Assembly: GCA_945829115.1 (NCBI GenBank)
Contig: CALZTP010000006.1
Span: 1-51,409, forward strand
DNA: 51,409 nucleotides
Source of the DNA: an uncultured bacterium
GTDB lineage: Bacteria; Bacteroidota; Bacteroidia; Bacteroidales; Bacteroidaceae
Reading direction: 5' to 3'
In this document: in pieces, positions 31,305 to 39,328 of the stretch
Layout of the letters: each line of letters opens with the position of its first letter
Position numbering within the stretch: position 1 is the first letter of the stretch
Translations under genes and position numbers: made by a program
Notes under the pieces: generated by a model
Databases searched by the model: none
The model's input: the letters and a program-made list of their open reading frames with translations, nothing else
Told to the model about the DNA's origin: nothing

Positions 31305-34300
31305 CTATAGCTTCACGGTAAGTTTCTCTATCTTCCCACTATGTGCTTTCTTCACACCGTTAACAAAGACAGTAAGCCCCTTGCCCTGATGGTATTTCAT
31401 ACCAGTAGCATCATAAAGCACAGTGATGTTCATGCCGTGATATAGTACGTTGTCAAGACAGAAATACGACCATTTGCCTTCTGGAACAAGAGGATTAACC
31501 ACGAGAGTATTGTCTTTCTGAGGGAGAATACCACAGAGTCCAATAATCATCATATCGTTGAAGGTAGAATGGTTGTAATAACGAGAGCGCTCTTGGTCAC
31601 CCTTCAACCAATATCCTGTCACCTCGTCAAGATACTCTCCAATATACGGTTTTCCTCTCATATGTTGAGACTGTACGTATTTCTCCATGTGCATGAAAAG
31701 TACATCACGATGTGCAGCGAGTGTGGTATCTTTATCACAAAGGGAATTGATATAATGGATATATCCAGTAAGGGTTTGAGAAGTTGCGAAAGGCCATACG
31801 GCACCGTCCCACTCACACTGTCCTACACCGTGAGTGCGGAACTCTGGATGCCTTCTCTCTGCTGTCGTGACTCCGTAAGGAGCATTGAATCCCTTTTCAT
31901 CGGAAAGTTGCGCCCATGCCACACCATATTTGTTATTGTCTATCGGCATCTTCATATACCAAGGCATAAAGCCAATGGCTTCACGGACATTTGCACTAGA
32001 ATCTCCACGGTGTGTCTCAAAGAACTGATGGCGCTCGTTCCAGAGCTTCTCGGTAATGAGATTGAAAAGAGTGTCAGCCTTTAGCTGGTATTCCTTTGCT
32101 TTCTCTGAATTGCCAGCAAGAGTAGCCACTTCACTGATTGCCTTCGCCGACCCATAGAGATAACTGTTTATTGACGGACGAGCATATTTCTTCTTCCTGC
32201 CTCCAGAGATAGTTTCTTCCATGGCGTCTTTTACGTCTTCCTGCCAGATGAGCCCAGAAGGAAGGCGATGGGTATTGAGCCAATAATTGCAGTCAAGTTC
32301 CATATCCTCGAGCTGAGAAACAATCCATGCCTTTCTGCCATCAACAAGATACCTTTCCCAAAGGGAAGAAGGCACCCAAGAAGAGTATTTCAGGAACTTC
32401 GCCATCATCTTTCCCTCGTTACCGTGATACCATGTATTCACAATACCATCAAGGTATTCCGGATTCCTTAGCCAGCGGCTTTCCCTTACATGATGCCCAA
32501 CACCAGAAGAGATTAGTTTCCATTTATCAGCGTAGTTTCTCCTTACTAAAAATTCCGTCATAGACCATCCTGCTGGGGTCATCTGGAGATGCTTTCGCAA
32601 TGTCCACCATCTATACCAGAAGATCTCTTCAAAATTCTTCTGTGAGCATTCAAACAACGGCACATTCTCAGTCATCCATTTCCATGCCTCCGCATTTGGG
32701 ATATCATGGGCAATATTCTCGTCTTCCATGTTATTGAACCAGTCGACATAATGCTTATAGTCAGCATATTTCAACACCGCTGGCCCGTTCTGCACCTCAG
32801 CCTCCATAGGCATTGTCTTGAAATTGGCTATGAAGAACTCTGCTAAACGGTCCTGCTCTCCTGCCTCTGGGAGTATTCCGTCCCAGTCCGCTGGGGTATC
32901 TACAGTAGGGTATGTCCTCATAGTGCCTGTTCTAAACATCACTCGTTCAATGCTCTTAACAGGAGCAAAGAACGTTCTTGAACCCTGCTTCTTTCCGTTT
33001 ACATAGACAGTTGTCTGACGGTTGTCGGCACTAAGTTCTATACGGAGGTGATATTCCTTACCCGGTTCGTAGCTAATAACCTTTCCATAGCGCGCTCCTC
33101 CCTTGCTTCTCATCTCACCCTCATTGGTGAGCTCTATTCTTCCACATGCTGTGCCATCTTCATCAAGGAACTCTATCTGCAGCCAGCCATGATCGTTCTG
33201 CGAAGCCTTTATGTCAAACTCCACTGCAAGCTCTCTCGTCGCAGGAATCTTTCTCTCCACACGACAATAGTCAAATTTGTCCTTGTCAGACAGCTTCAGC
33301 CATTTTCCATCGAGTGCCACAGGTGCCTGCAAAGGAGAATAGATATTCCATTGCTTCAGCTCTGAAAGATGGTGGAAGGCAGAGAAATTGTCGTTGGCAT
33401 GTGATGTTGCATTGAGGATCACAGGAACAGGAACATGAGCCACCCAAAGGTCTTCTTTGTTCATGGAGTAAGAAAGCCACATGTCTCCATCCTTTGGAGT
33501 ACCATTACCCTCAAGAATTCCTCTAACATACTGCGGACCGAAAGACTTGTAGTTTCCACCATAACGCATTGGCGGAACCTCGCCGTTAATAAGGTTCAGA
33601 GTAGTATAGTTCAAGCCATCAGAAGAAAGCGATATTGCTAATGGCCAACGGAACTCAGAAGGATTATAGACAGTAGCATAAGTGCCGTCAGAAAGTCTCT
33701 GCCCCCAGATTTTCGCATTGCTATTCACAAAACCTTTCGCACGCTCCACAGGCTGTTCCCAGGTATTGCCACCATCAGCAGAGATTGTAGTGAGAGCATG
33801 TTTCCATAGCGCAACAAGTCTTCCGTCTGGGAGGGTGTAGTCGCAATATGCCTTATAGCCTTTATCCAAAGGAATAATGGCATCTCCTCTGTCAGACTCC
33901 TCTACCCATCCCATACGTATTCTTGGATTGGCATATATCTCCGCAACAGCCTTCTTTAGGAATTTATCTCCTTTCTTGTAGTTTGGGAAATCAGTATTTT
34001 TCTCATTGAAGCCGTGGTTATAGTATATGAAATAAATCTTTCCTAAAGTTCCGTCAGCCTTTATCTCACGAATAACTCGTCCAATGCCGTTACCATCGTT
34101 GTTATGATCTTTCTTGGAAAGGCAGATGCCGTAATAGCCTAAGGCATAGAGACGGTTGTCTTTGGAAACATAGAAACCTTGACGCTGGTGCATAACGGCC
34201 TTTATGCCCTTTGCAACAAGACCAGGGAGTTCTTCTTTCGTAAAACCGTCTGGAACGTCATATTCTGGAAACAACATCTCCGGAGCCGACCAAGTATATC

Positions 34301-34655
34301 CGTCTTCAGAACTTTGTAGAAGGGTATGGCTCGGTGGCACCTGCTCGTCTTTCGGGTCGCAAAGGAAATGTACATAGAACTTTCCATTCCAATAAGCCAT
34401 CATAGGCTGGTGGTTGTATGTCCACCCATAGCCATTCTCCTTGGAAGGGTATTCTCTATTTGCTCGCATAATCTGGATATTATGCACACCAACAACGGGC
34501 GACAATTGTCCATCGTGATGGTTAGGGTTACTCAATTCCGTTCCTGTGAAATGCACTCTGTCTTGTGCATAGACAGAATTGGTAAAAGATATTAAAAAAC
34601 ATGCCACAACGGCTGTTCTCGCAAATTTTGAAAAGCGCATGGTTTCTGTATTCAT
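31305..34655 (-). CDS. two-domain glycoside hydrolase: beta-propeller plus (alpha/alpha)6 barrel, GH143/GH142-like
   Basis: A 1116-residue exported protein (signal peptide about 10-30, SVYAQ). Residues 30-415 look like a sialidase-type propeller: SSEDGYTWSAPEMLFPEYD, ISADGGNTWEQPVE and LSSDGLNYTT are BNR/Asp-box-like. Residues 430-610 form a lectin-like beta sandwich (VEFDIKASQNDHGWLQIEFL). Residues 660-1060 form an MGH/GH63-like (alpha/alpha)6 barrel (FWYRWWTLRKHL, GQCEWDGAVWPFATSQTL). This architecture is that of B. thetaiotaomicron BT1020, whose halves are GH143 (DHA hydrolase) and GH142 (beta-L-arabinofuranosidase) acting on RG-II. Homology is judged from architecture and synteny; family membership needs a profile search. 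It is the first gene of the leftward operon. Confidence 0.78.
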   Translation of the reverse strand: MNTETMRFSKFARTAVVACFLISFTNSVYAQDRVHFTGTELSNPNHHDGQLSPVVGVHNIQIMRANREYPSKENGYGWTYNHQPMMAYWNGKFYVHFLCDPKDEQVPPSHTLLQSSEDGYTWSAPEMLFPEYDVPDGFTKEELPGLVAKGIKAVMHQRQGFYVSKDNRLYALGYYGICLSKKDHNNDGNGIGRVIREIKADGTLGKIYFIYYNHGFNEKNTDFPNYKKGDKFLKKAVAEIYANPRIRMGWVEESDRGDAIIPLDKGYKAYCDYTLPDGRLVALWKHALTTISADGGNTWEQPVERAKGFVNSNAKIWGQRLSDGTYATVYNPSEFRWPLAISLSSDGLNYTTLNLINGEVPPMRYGGNYKSFGPQYVRGILEGNGTPKDGDMWLSYSMNKEDLWVAHVPVPVILNATSHANDNFSAFHHLSELKQWNIYSPLQAPVALDGKWLKLSDKDKFDYCRVERKIPATRELAVEFDIKASQNDHGWLQIEFLDEDGTACGRIELTNEGEMRSKGGARYGKVISYEPGKEYHLRIELSADNRQTTVYVNGKKQGSRTFFAPVKSIERVMFRTGTMRTYPTVDTPADWDGILPEAGEQDRLAEFFIANFKTMPMEAEVQNGPAVLKYADYKHYVDWFNNMEDENIAHDIPNAEAWKWMTENVPLFECSQKNFEEIFWYRWWTLRKHLQMTPAGWSMTEFLVRRNYADKWKLISSGVGHHVRESRWLRNPEYLDGIVNTWYHGNEGKMMAKFLKYSSWVPSSLWERYLVDGRKAWIVSQLEDMELDCNYWLNTHRLPSGLIWQEDVKDAMEETISGGRKKKYARPSINSYLYGSAKAISEVATLAGNSEKAKEYQLKADTLFNLITEKLWNERHQFFETHRGDSSANVREAIGFMPWYMKMPIDNNKYGVAWAQLSDEKGFNAPYGVTTAERRHPEFRTHGVGQCEWDGAVWPFATSQTLTGYIHYINSLCDKDTTLAAHRDVLFMHMEKYVQSQHMRGKPYIGEYLDEVTGYWLKGDQERSRYYNHSTFNDMMIIGLCGILPQKDNTLVVNPLVPEGKWSYFCLDNVLYHGMNITVLYDATGMKYHQGKGLTVFVNGVKKAHSGKIEKLTVKL

Positions 34656-34678
34656 AGATATTGTTTAAGAGTTTTCTG

Positions 34679-34686
34679 CAAAGTTA
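34679..34686 (-). promoter_or_regulatory. -7 element of the leftward CAZyme operon
   Basis: Minus-strand TAACTTTG lies 24 bp upstream of the start at 34655. A TTTG on the same strand (34703-34706) is only 16 bp away, shorter than usual, so activator dependence is possible. Confidence 0.5.
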
Positions 34687-34758
34687 TAAAAAATTCTGAT
34701 AACAAACACCTTAATTATAAAGAAAAAAGAGAAAAACAATTGATTTTTCTCAAAAAAA

Positions 34759-34790
34759 CTTGGAGAATAGCATTTTTTTTACGAATTTTG
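34759..34790 (+). promoter_or_regulatory. promoter of the beta-helix gene
   Basis: CTTG (34759-34762), 20 bp, GAATTTTG (34783-34790), one mismatch from TAnnTTTG. It is about 110 bp before the start at 34903. It lies in the 247-bp divergent region, which holds no gene. Confidence 0.5.
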
Positions 34791-34902
34791 CAGAAGAAAA
34801 AGCAGGAAAGGCTTTCTTTGGGAAGTTTTTTCCAACTTTTGAAATTGTTTAAGAAACACAAATATTATATACGTTAACCGAACCGTAGAAAGAATCTTTG
34901 AA

Positions 34903-37497
34903 ATGAAAAAGATGAAACACATTAACTATCTTCTTGCAGCTATCCTTATAATAGCTTTCTGTATGCCTTCCTTTTCTCAAAAACAGGAGAAAAGGGTAAA
35001 AATATCTTCCGTGATAAAAAACAGGAACGTATCGTTGGACACTAAGAATCCTATCTTCTTTGATGGAAGTTCTATAACCTATGGGAATAGCACTATTCTT
35101 CTTGACGAGAAAAACCTATTTCTCTGTGGAAGTCTTTCTGACAAGGAGCTCTCGGAAAGCCGCTTTGTATTCAAGGATTTCAAGACTCTTGCCACAAATC
35201 TCAAAGACGGTAGCGTAGAGAATCCAATGAACGTATACATAGCTCCTTACGTATATTGGATAGACAATCCCGACGAACCAGAAGTGAGAAGAGGGAAAGA
35301 TGGTAGGGAGCCTTTCGGAATTATAATTCACTGTGAGAATCTGCATCTTAAGGCGTTAAATCCTGAGGCAAGAAATACTGTTCTCGCCTCTCAGCGTGGT
35401 CAGGCACAAGGTGCAGTGGGTAACTTCACCATGTTCGATTTCTGGGGAGACGGACTATACATAGAGAACCTCACCATGGGAAATTTCTGCAATGTTGACC
35501 TTGAGTATCCTCTGCAGAAGGAATTAGGACGGAAGAAGCGCATGACCTCTATCACTCAAGCACATGTTGCTTACAGTCACGGAGATCGCATCATGGCTCG
35601 CAACGTGCGATTTATCAGCAGGTTAAACATGAATCCTCTAAGCGGAAGCAAAAGAACTTTGTTTGAAGAATGTCACATGGAAATGACAGACGATGCCCTC
35701 AACGGAACAGGTGTTTACCTCAACTGCGACTTTGACTTCTGGGGAGAGCGGCCTTTCTGGCGTTCAGACATGGGAGGGGCTATATTCTTGAATTGTGACT
35801 TCAATATCCGCCATCACAGTCCAAGGAGTTTCTTCTGTAAGAGTGTTGGTCCGGTGTGTGTCGTAGACTCAAGAATACATAGCGAGCAGAAGCTTTATTT
35901 TGGCTGGACAAACAGTCCTACGGAGTGGTTACGTGCTTATCAGGCGAACGTAAAAAACAACGGACAGCCTTATATTATCGGAGCAGATAAACCTTACAAC
36001 ACCATCTGTATGGAGCAGAAGAATGTTCTGAACGCATACTGCCTCACCGACGAAGAGGGAAAAACTGTTTACAATACATATAACCTTCTTTGTGGTGACG
36101 ATGGCTGGGATCCTCTCGGCATTCGAGAAACAATAGAGAGAATTAGCAAGAGAGATAATCACGACTACACAAAGATTCCCACATGCTTGTCTGTTGAGCC
36201 TCTTGAAGCAACCGTTCAGACAGGAGCAAAGCCTATTGTGCTCTCTGCAACTGTTAAGCGCCATTGCAACTTCCCACTTTCTTCTGTAAAGGTAAGATGG
36301 AGGGTTCAGCAGGGATATGAGAGATATGTCAGACTGTCAACAAGTGAAGGTAGAGAATGTGTTGTGACTCCTCTTCTCGATAAAGACTCTCCAGAGAAAT
36401 TCTCCATCATTGCATATACCGACGATGGTCTTGAGTGTGCCACAGAGCTCACGGTTCTTCCTGCATACATTCCTGCTCCAGAATTCCTTTCTCGTCCGGA
36501 GATAAAGATTTCTGACGGAAAGGCGAAGGTAGATTATCTCCTCGACCTTGGAGAGAGAAAAGACGAATCTGTCGTAACATGGTATAAATCTGCCGATAAG
36601 GAAGGCAAGAAAAAGTATGCAGTGGCAGTATCGAGAATGAATGTTCCAGAGCTCTGCTATACTCTAAAAAAAGAAGATATAGGGTATTACATCATGGCAG
36701 AGGTGTCACCAAAACATCTGCGCTCCATGCCTGGAAAGGTGGTAACGACTGTTACTGCAAAACCTGTAGGGAAGAAACAGGTAAAGGAGTCAAAAATTTG
36801 GGAAACAGACTTTAGAAACTTCCCTTGCGACAACCAGCCAGACATGGTTCCTGGACTATGGACAATAGGTGGCTTCAAGCCTTTAGACACCAAGGAGTTC
36901 GACTGGGAAATAGAGGGCATTGAAAAGAATTTCTGGGTATATGGCAGGGCATTCAACGGAGCGAAGGGAACTGGGCTCTACCAGAATGCGAAAGGTGCGA
37001 GAATGCTGTACACTCCTCTTGATGGAGAGTATGGTGATATGGAGATTTCCCTGCATGTTGACCCTGCGAAACTGGCTGGTCAAGGCTTTGGAAGTCCTAC
37101 TGGTCAGTACATGGATATTTACATAAAATTTGACACAAAAACGCTGAGCGGTTATGCCTTGCGCATCATACGTACAACGAAATATAGCAATGCGGTCGAT
37201 TTCCTTCTCGTAAAATACAATAACGGTGTCGTAACACCTATCAGCAGTCCAGTGTCTTCAACATGCTACCGAACAAACTGCTTCATTTCTCTCAAAGCCT
37301 TTGGGGACAAGCTGTCTGCTCATGCAGAGACAACAACTGCTCACCCTCGACACGCAGTGGAAAGTGTGGTCCCAAAAGTTGATCTCTCTGCCACCATCTC
37401 TCAAAACAATTTCGGAGGTTATGGAATACAGCATACTGGCTCCGCACCAGGCGAGAGCATTACTATGTTGCATAAAATGAGGGTAGAATGGAAATAA
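34903..37497 (+). CDS. exported right-handed beta-helix protein, pectin-active type
   Basis: An 864-residue exported protein (signal peptide to about PSFSQ). Residues 80-390 have the repeating short-strand pattern of a parallel beta-helix of the pectinesterase/pectate-lyase kind: PYVYWIDNPDEPEVRRGKDG, FTMFDFWGDGLYIENLTMGN, MARNVRFISRLNMN, EECHMEMTDDALNGTGVYLN, AIFLNCDFNI. Two Ig-like regions (about 430-640) and a C-terminal jelly-roll sandwich (about 655-864) follow. Canonical pectinesterase (QDT) and GH28 (NTD...DD) catalytic motifs are not obvious. It may be a divergent esterase, lyase or hydrolase acting on pectin backbone. It is divergent from the GH143/142-like operon, supporting shared regulation. 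Fold call good, activity open. Confidence 0.75.
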   Translation: MKKMKHINYLLAAILIIAFCMPSFSQKQEKRVKISSVIKNRNVSLDTKNPIFFDGSSITYGNSTILLDEKNLFLCGSLSDKELSESRFVFKDFKTLATNLKDGSVENPMNVYIAPYVYWIDNPDEPEVRRGKDGREPFGIIIHCENLHLKALNPEARNTVLASQRGQAQGAVGNFTMFDFWGDGLYIENLTMGNFCNVDLEYPLQKELGRKKRMTSITQAHVAYSHGDRIMARNVRFISRLNMNPLSGSKRTLFEECHMEMTDDALNGTGVYLNCDFDFWGERPFWRSDMGGAIFLNCDFNIRHHSPRSFFCKSVGPVCVVDSRIHSEQKLYFGWTNSPTEWLRAYQANVKNNGQPYIIGADKPYNTICMEQKNVLNAYCLTDEEGKTVYNTYNLLCGDDGWDPLGIRETIERISKRDNHDYTKIPTCLSVEPLEATVQTGAKPIVLSATVKRHCNFPLSSVKVRWRVQQGYERYVRLSTSEGRECVVTPLLDKDSPEKFSIIAYTDDGLECATELTVLPAYIPAPEFLSRPEIKISDGKAKVDYLLDLGERKDESVVTWYKSADKEGKKKYAVAVSRMNVPELCYTLKKEDIGYYIMAEVSPKHLRSMPGKVVTTVTAKPVGKKQVKESKIWETDFRNFPCDNQPDMVPGLWTIGGFKPLDTKEFDWEIEGIEKNFWVYGRAFNGAKGTGLYQNAKGARMLYTPLDGEYGDMEISLHVDPAKLAGQGFGSPTGQYMDIYIKFDTKTLSGYALRIIRTTKYSNAVDFLLVKYNNGVVTPISSPVSSTCYRTNCFISLKAFGDKLSAHAETTTAHPRHAVESVVPKVDLSATISQNNFGGYGIQHTGSAPGESITMLHKMRVEWK

Positions 37498-37573
37498 TTG
37501 TTATTTCTTTTAAAAAAACAGTTATTTTTTGTTCACTTCATCTCGCTTTTTAGGCGTTTTAAATATAAAACAG

Positions 37574-37581
37574 TACTTTTG
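37574..37581 (+). promoter_or_regulatory. -7 element before the C-rich leader
   Basis: TACTTTTG matches the -7 consensus. No good TTTG is present at the expected distance. Transcription would start near 37588 and include the whole C-rich leader. Confidence 0.45.
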
Positions 37582-37587
37582 TATTTC

Positions 37588-37745
37588 GGAAACAACCCCC
37601 ACCCCTTTCAAAACCCCTTCCCAACGAGACCTCCAACGAGCCTCCCAACAAGCAACATCCCTCTTAGGCAACACCCCTGCCTATCCCCCAGCCCCCTGGT
37701 ATTGTTCGATCTGGTCGAACAACCTCCCCCTTCAACAACAATCCC
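37588..37745 (+). promoter_or_regulatory. C-rich, G-poor leader with a perfect hairpin upstream of the TtcA-like gene
   Basis: About 150 bases are strikingly C-rich and G-poor (for example CAACCCCCACCCCTTTCAAA), with repeated CCAACGAG and CCCAACAAG words. An isolated perfect hairpin TTGTTCGA-TCTGG-TCGAACAA (37702-37722) lies 23 bp before the start codon. This composition is unlike any neighbouring DNA. It may be a regulatory 5' leader or a recent insertion. No known RNA family is recognised. Confidence 0.5.
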
Positions 37746-38519
37746 ATGAGCGAAAAGAACATTAGCAAGACAGAACGCAAGATACAGAGACTTTTTAGCA
37801 AGGCATGTGCAGAATATCAACTCCTCACAGACGGAGACCGGGTGCTCATTGCCGTTTCTGGGGGGAAGGACTCCATCGAACTAACGCGACTTCTCGCAAG
37901 GCAAGCAAAGATTCTAAAGCCGCGGATAGAGGTAGAGGCGGCACATGTCATCATGGACAATATTCCCTATGAAACCAGCCGAACCTTCTTAGAGAATTTC
38001 TGTCATGACCTTGGAATAAAGCTGCACATCATACACACTTCCTTCAGCGAAGAGGAACAGCCAGAATCTAAGGCGACAGAGAGGAGAAGGAAGACGAAGT
38101 GTTTCCTTTGCTCCTGGTATCGCAGGAAGGCGCTCTTTGAATATGCTCGCAACAACGGTTTTACAAGAATTGCATTCGGGCATCATCAAGATGATTTACT
38201 CATCACCATGCTGATGAACATGACGTTCGAAGGCTCGTTTGGAACAATTGCTCCAGTCATGACTATGAGGCACTTCCCTTTTTCTATCATCAGACCGTTA
38301 TGTCTCGTTCCTGAGCATCTGATTTCAGAAGTAGCTGAAGAGCAGCATTTTGAGCGTCAAAAAACATTATGCCCTTACGAAAAGGCATCTCGGCGAGACG
38401 ACATGACAGAGGTGTTCCGCACCTTGGAAAGAATGAACCCAGAAGCGCGCTATAGCATGTGGCGAGCGATGGAATCTTGTTTTTCACAAACAAAAGAAAA
38501 AACTAACTATGAATTATGA
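37746..38519 (+). CDS. TtcA/TilS-type PP-loop ATPase (tRNA thiolation-like)
   Basis: A 257-residue cytosolic protein with the PP-loop SGGKDS (38-43), followed by RPLC-type downstream segments of the TtcA branch. Cysteines C119-x2-C122 (KCFLCSWYRR) and AFGHHQDD (143-150) are characteristic; TtcA uses such cysteines to hold an [4Fe-4S] cluster for 2-thiocytidine synthesis in tRNA. The C-terminal Cys (C209 in KTLCPYEKASRRDDM) is another typical position. Length fits the family. Its stop overlaps the ATG of the glycosyltransferase by four bases (ATGA), indicating translational coupling. It is a housekeeping-type gene embedded among CAZymes, with an unusual C-rich leader. Confidence 0.85.
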   Translation: MSEKNISKTERKIQRLFSKACAEYQLLTDGDRVLIAVSGGKDSIELTRLLARQAKILKPRIEVEAAHVIMDNIPYETSRTFLENFCHDLGIKLHIIHTSFSEEEQPESKATERRRKTKCFLCSWYRRKALFEYARNNGFTRIAFGHHQDDLLITMLMNMTFEGSFGTIAPVMTMRHFPFSIIRPLCLVPEHLISEVAEEQHFERQKTLCPYEKASRRDDMTEVFRTLERMNPEARYSMWRAMESCFSQTKEKTNYEL

Positions 38520-39280
38520 CTATCACTCTCGTAACATGTACATACAATGCTGAAGCCGTACTACAACGTACGCTTGACAGCGTTCTAAACCAAACATACC
38601 CTAATTTAGAACATATCATCGTTGACGGAAAGAGTTCTGACGAAACAATAGCGATTGCTGAGCAGTATAAAACAACAAGCAGCATGAAACACACAGGACA
38701 CAGAATCTCTATCTTTTCCGATCCCGACAAAGGACTTTACGACGCAATGAACAAGGGAATAGGCTATGCTCACGGGAAATACCTCTGTTTCCTAAATGCT
38801 GGGGATATTCTATATAGTAACGACACGATTGCTCATCTTGCAGAAAAGGTTTCGGGGGAGAAGGAGTATTCAGTCGTGTACGGTGAGACAGATATCGTTG
38901 ACGAACAAGGGAAGTTCATTTGCCACAGAAAGCGCCATGCTCCAGAACATCTTACATGGAAATCGTTCAAAGACGGAATGCTCGTATGCCATCAGGCTTT
39001 CTATGCAAACACAGAATTAGCGAAAGCAACTCCCTACAATCTTGAGTATCGGTTTTCGGCAGATGTCGACTGGTGCATAAGAATTATGAAAGCGGGAGAG
39101 AAGCGGAATCTCGACACTCTAAACACCAAGGAGGTGCTATGCAAATATCTTGCTGGAGGAATGAGCATAAAGAACCATCGTGCTTCTCTGCAGGAGCGGT
39201 TTAACCTCATGAGAAAACATTACGGACTCTTTACAACTATCTTTCAGCACATGAAATTCCTTATAGCAAGGGAAAGATAA
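38516..39280 (+). CDS. GT-A family 2 glycosyltransferase
   Basis: A 254-residue cytosolic enzyme with the GT2 fold: MTITLVTCTYNAEAVLQRTL, then NLEHIIVDGKSSDETIAIAE and the nucleotide-binding region SDPDKGLYDAMNKGIGYAHG. LNAGDILY follows where the DxD metal site usually lies (here the weaker N-A-G-D). A WCIRIMKAGEK-like acceptor region and a C-terminal helix complete it. It resembles O-antigen/exopolysaccharide glycosyltransferases of the WcaA/PGL type. The acceptor is unknown. The 4-nt overlap with the TtcA-like gene makes a coupled pair. It is not an obvious part of pectin breakdown and is probably a separate small transcription unit. Confidence 0.88.
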   Translation: MTITLVTCTYNAEAVLQRTLDSVLNQTYPNLEHIIVDGKSSDETIAIAEQYKTTSSMKHTGHRISIFSDPDKGLYDAMNKGIGYAHGKYLCFLNAGDILYSNDTIAHLAEKVSGEKEYSVVYGETDIVDEQGKFICHRKRHAPEHLTWKSFKDGMLVCHQAFYANTELAKATPYNLEYRFSADVDWCIRIMKAGEKRNLDTLNTKEVLCKYLAGGMSIKNHRASLQERFNLMRKHYGLFTTIFQHMKFLIARER

Positions 39281-39328
39281 GAATAATTGTAAGAGAATAA
39301 AAGAAGCAAAAACGAAAAACTATTAAAT

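Noticed and set aside
37498..37749. Pro-rich ORF overlapping the start of the TtcA-like gene by ATGA
   Set aside because: Its only start lies upstream of the likely promoter, and the Pro content follows from the C-rich leader.
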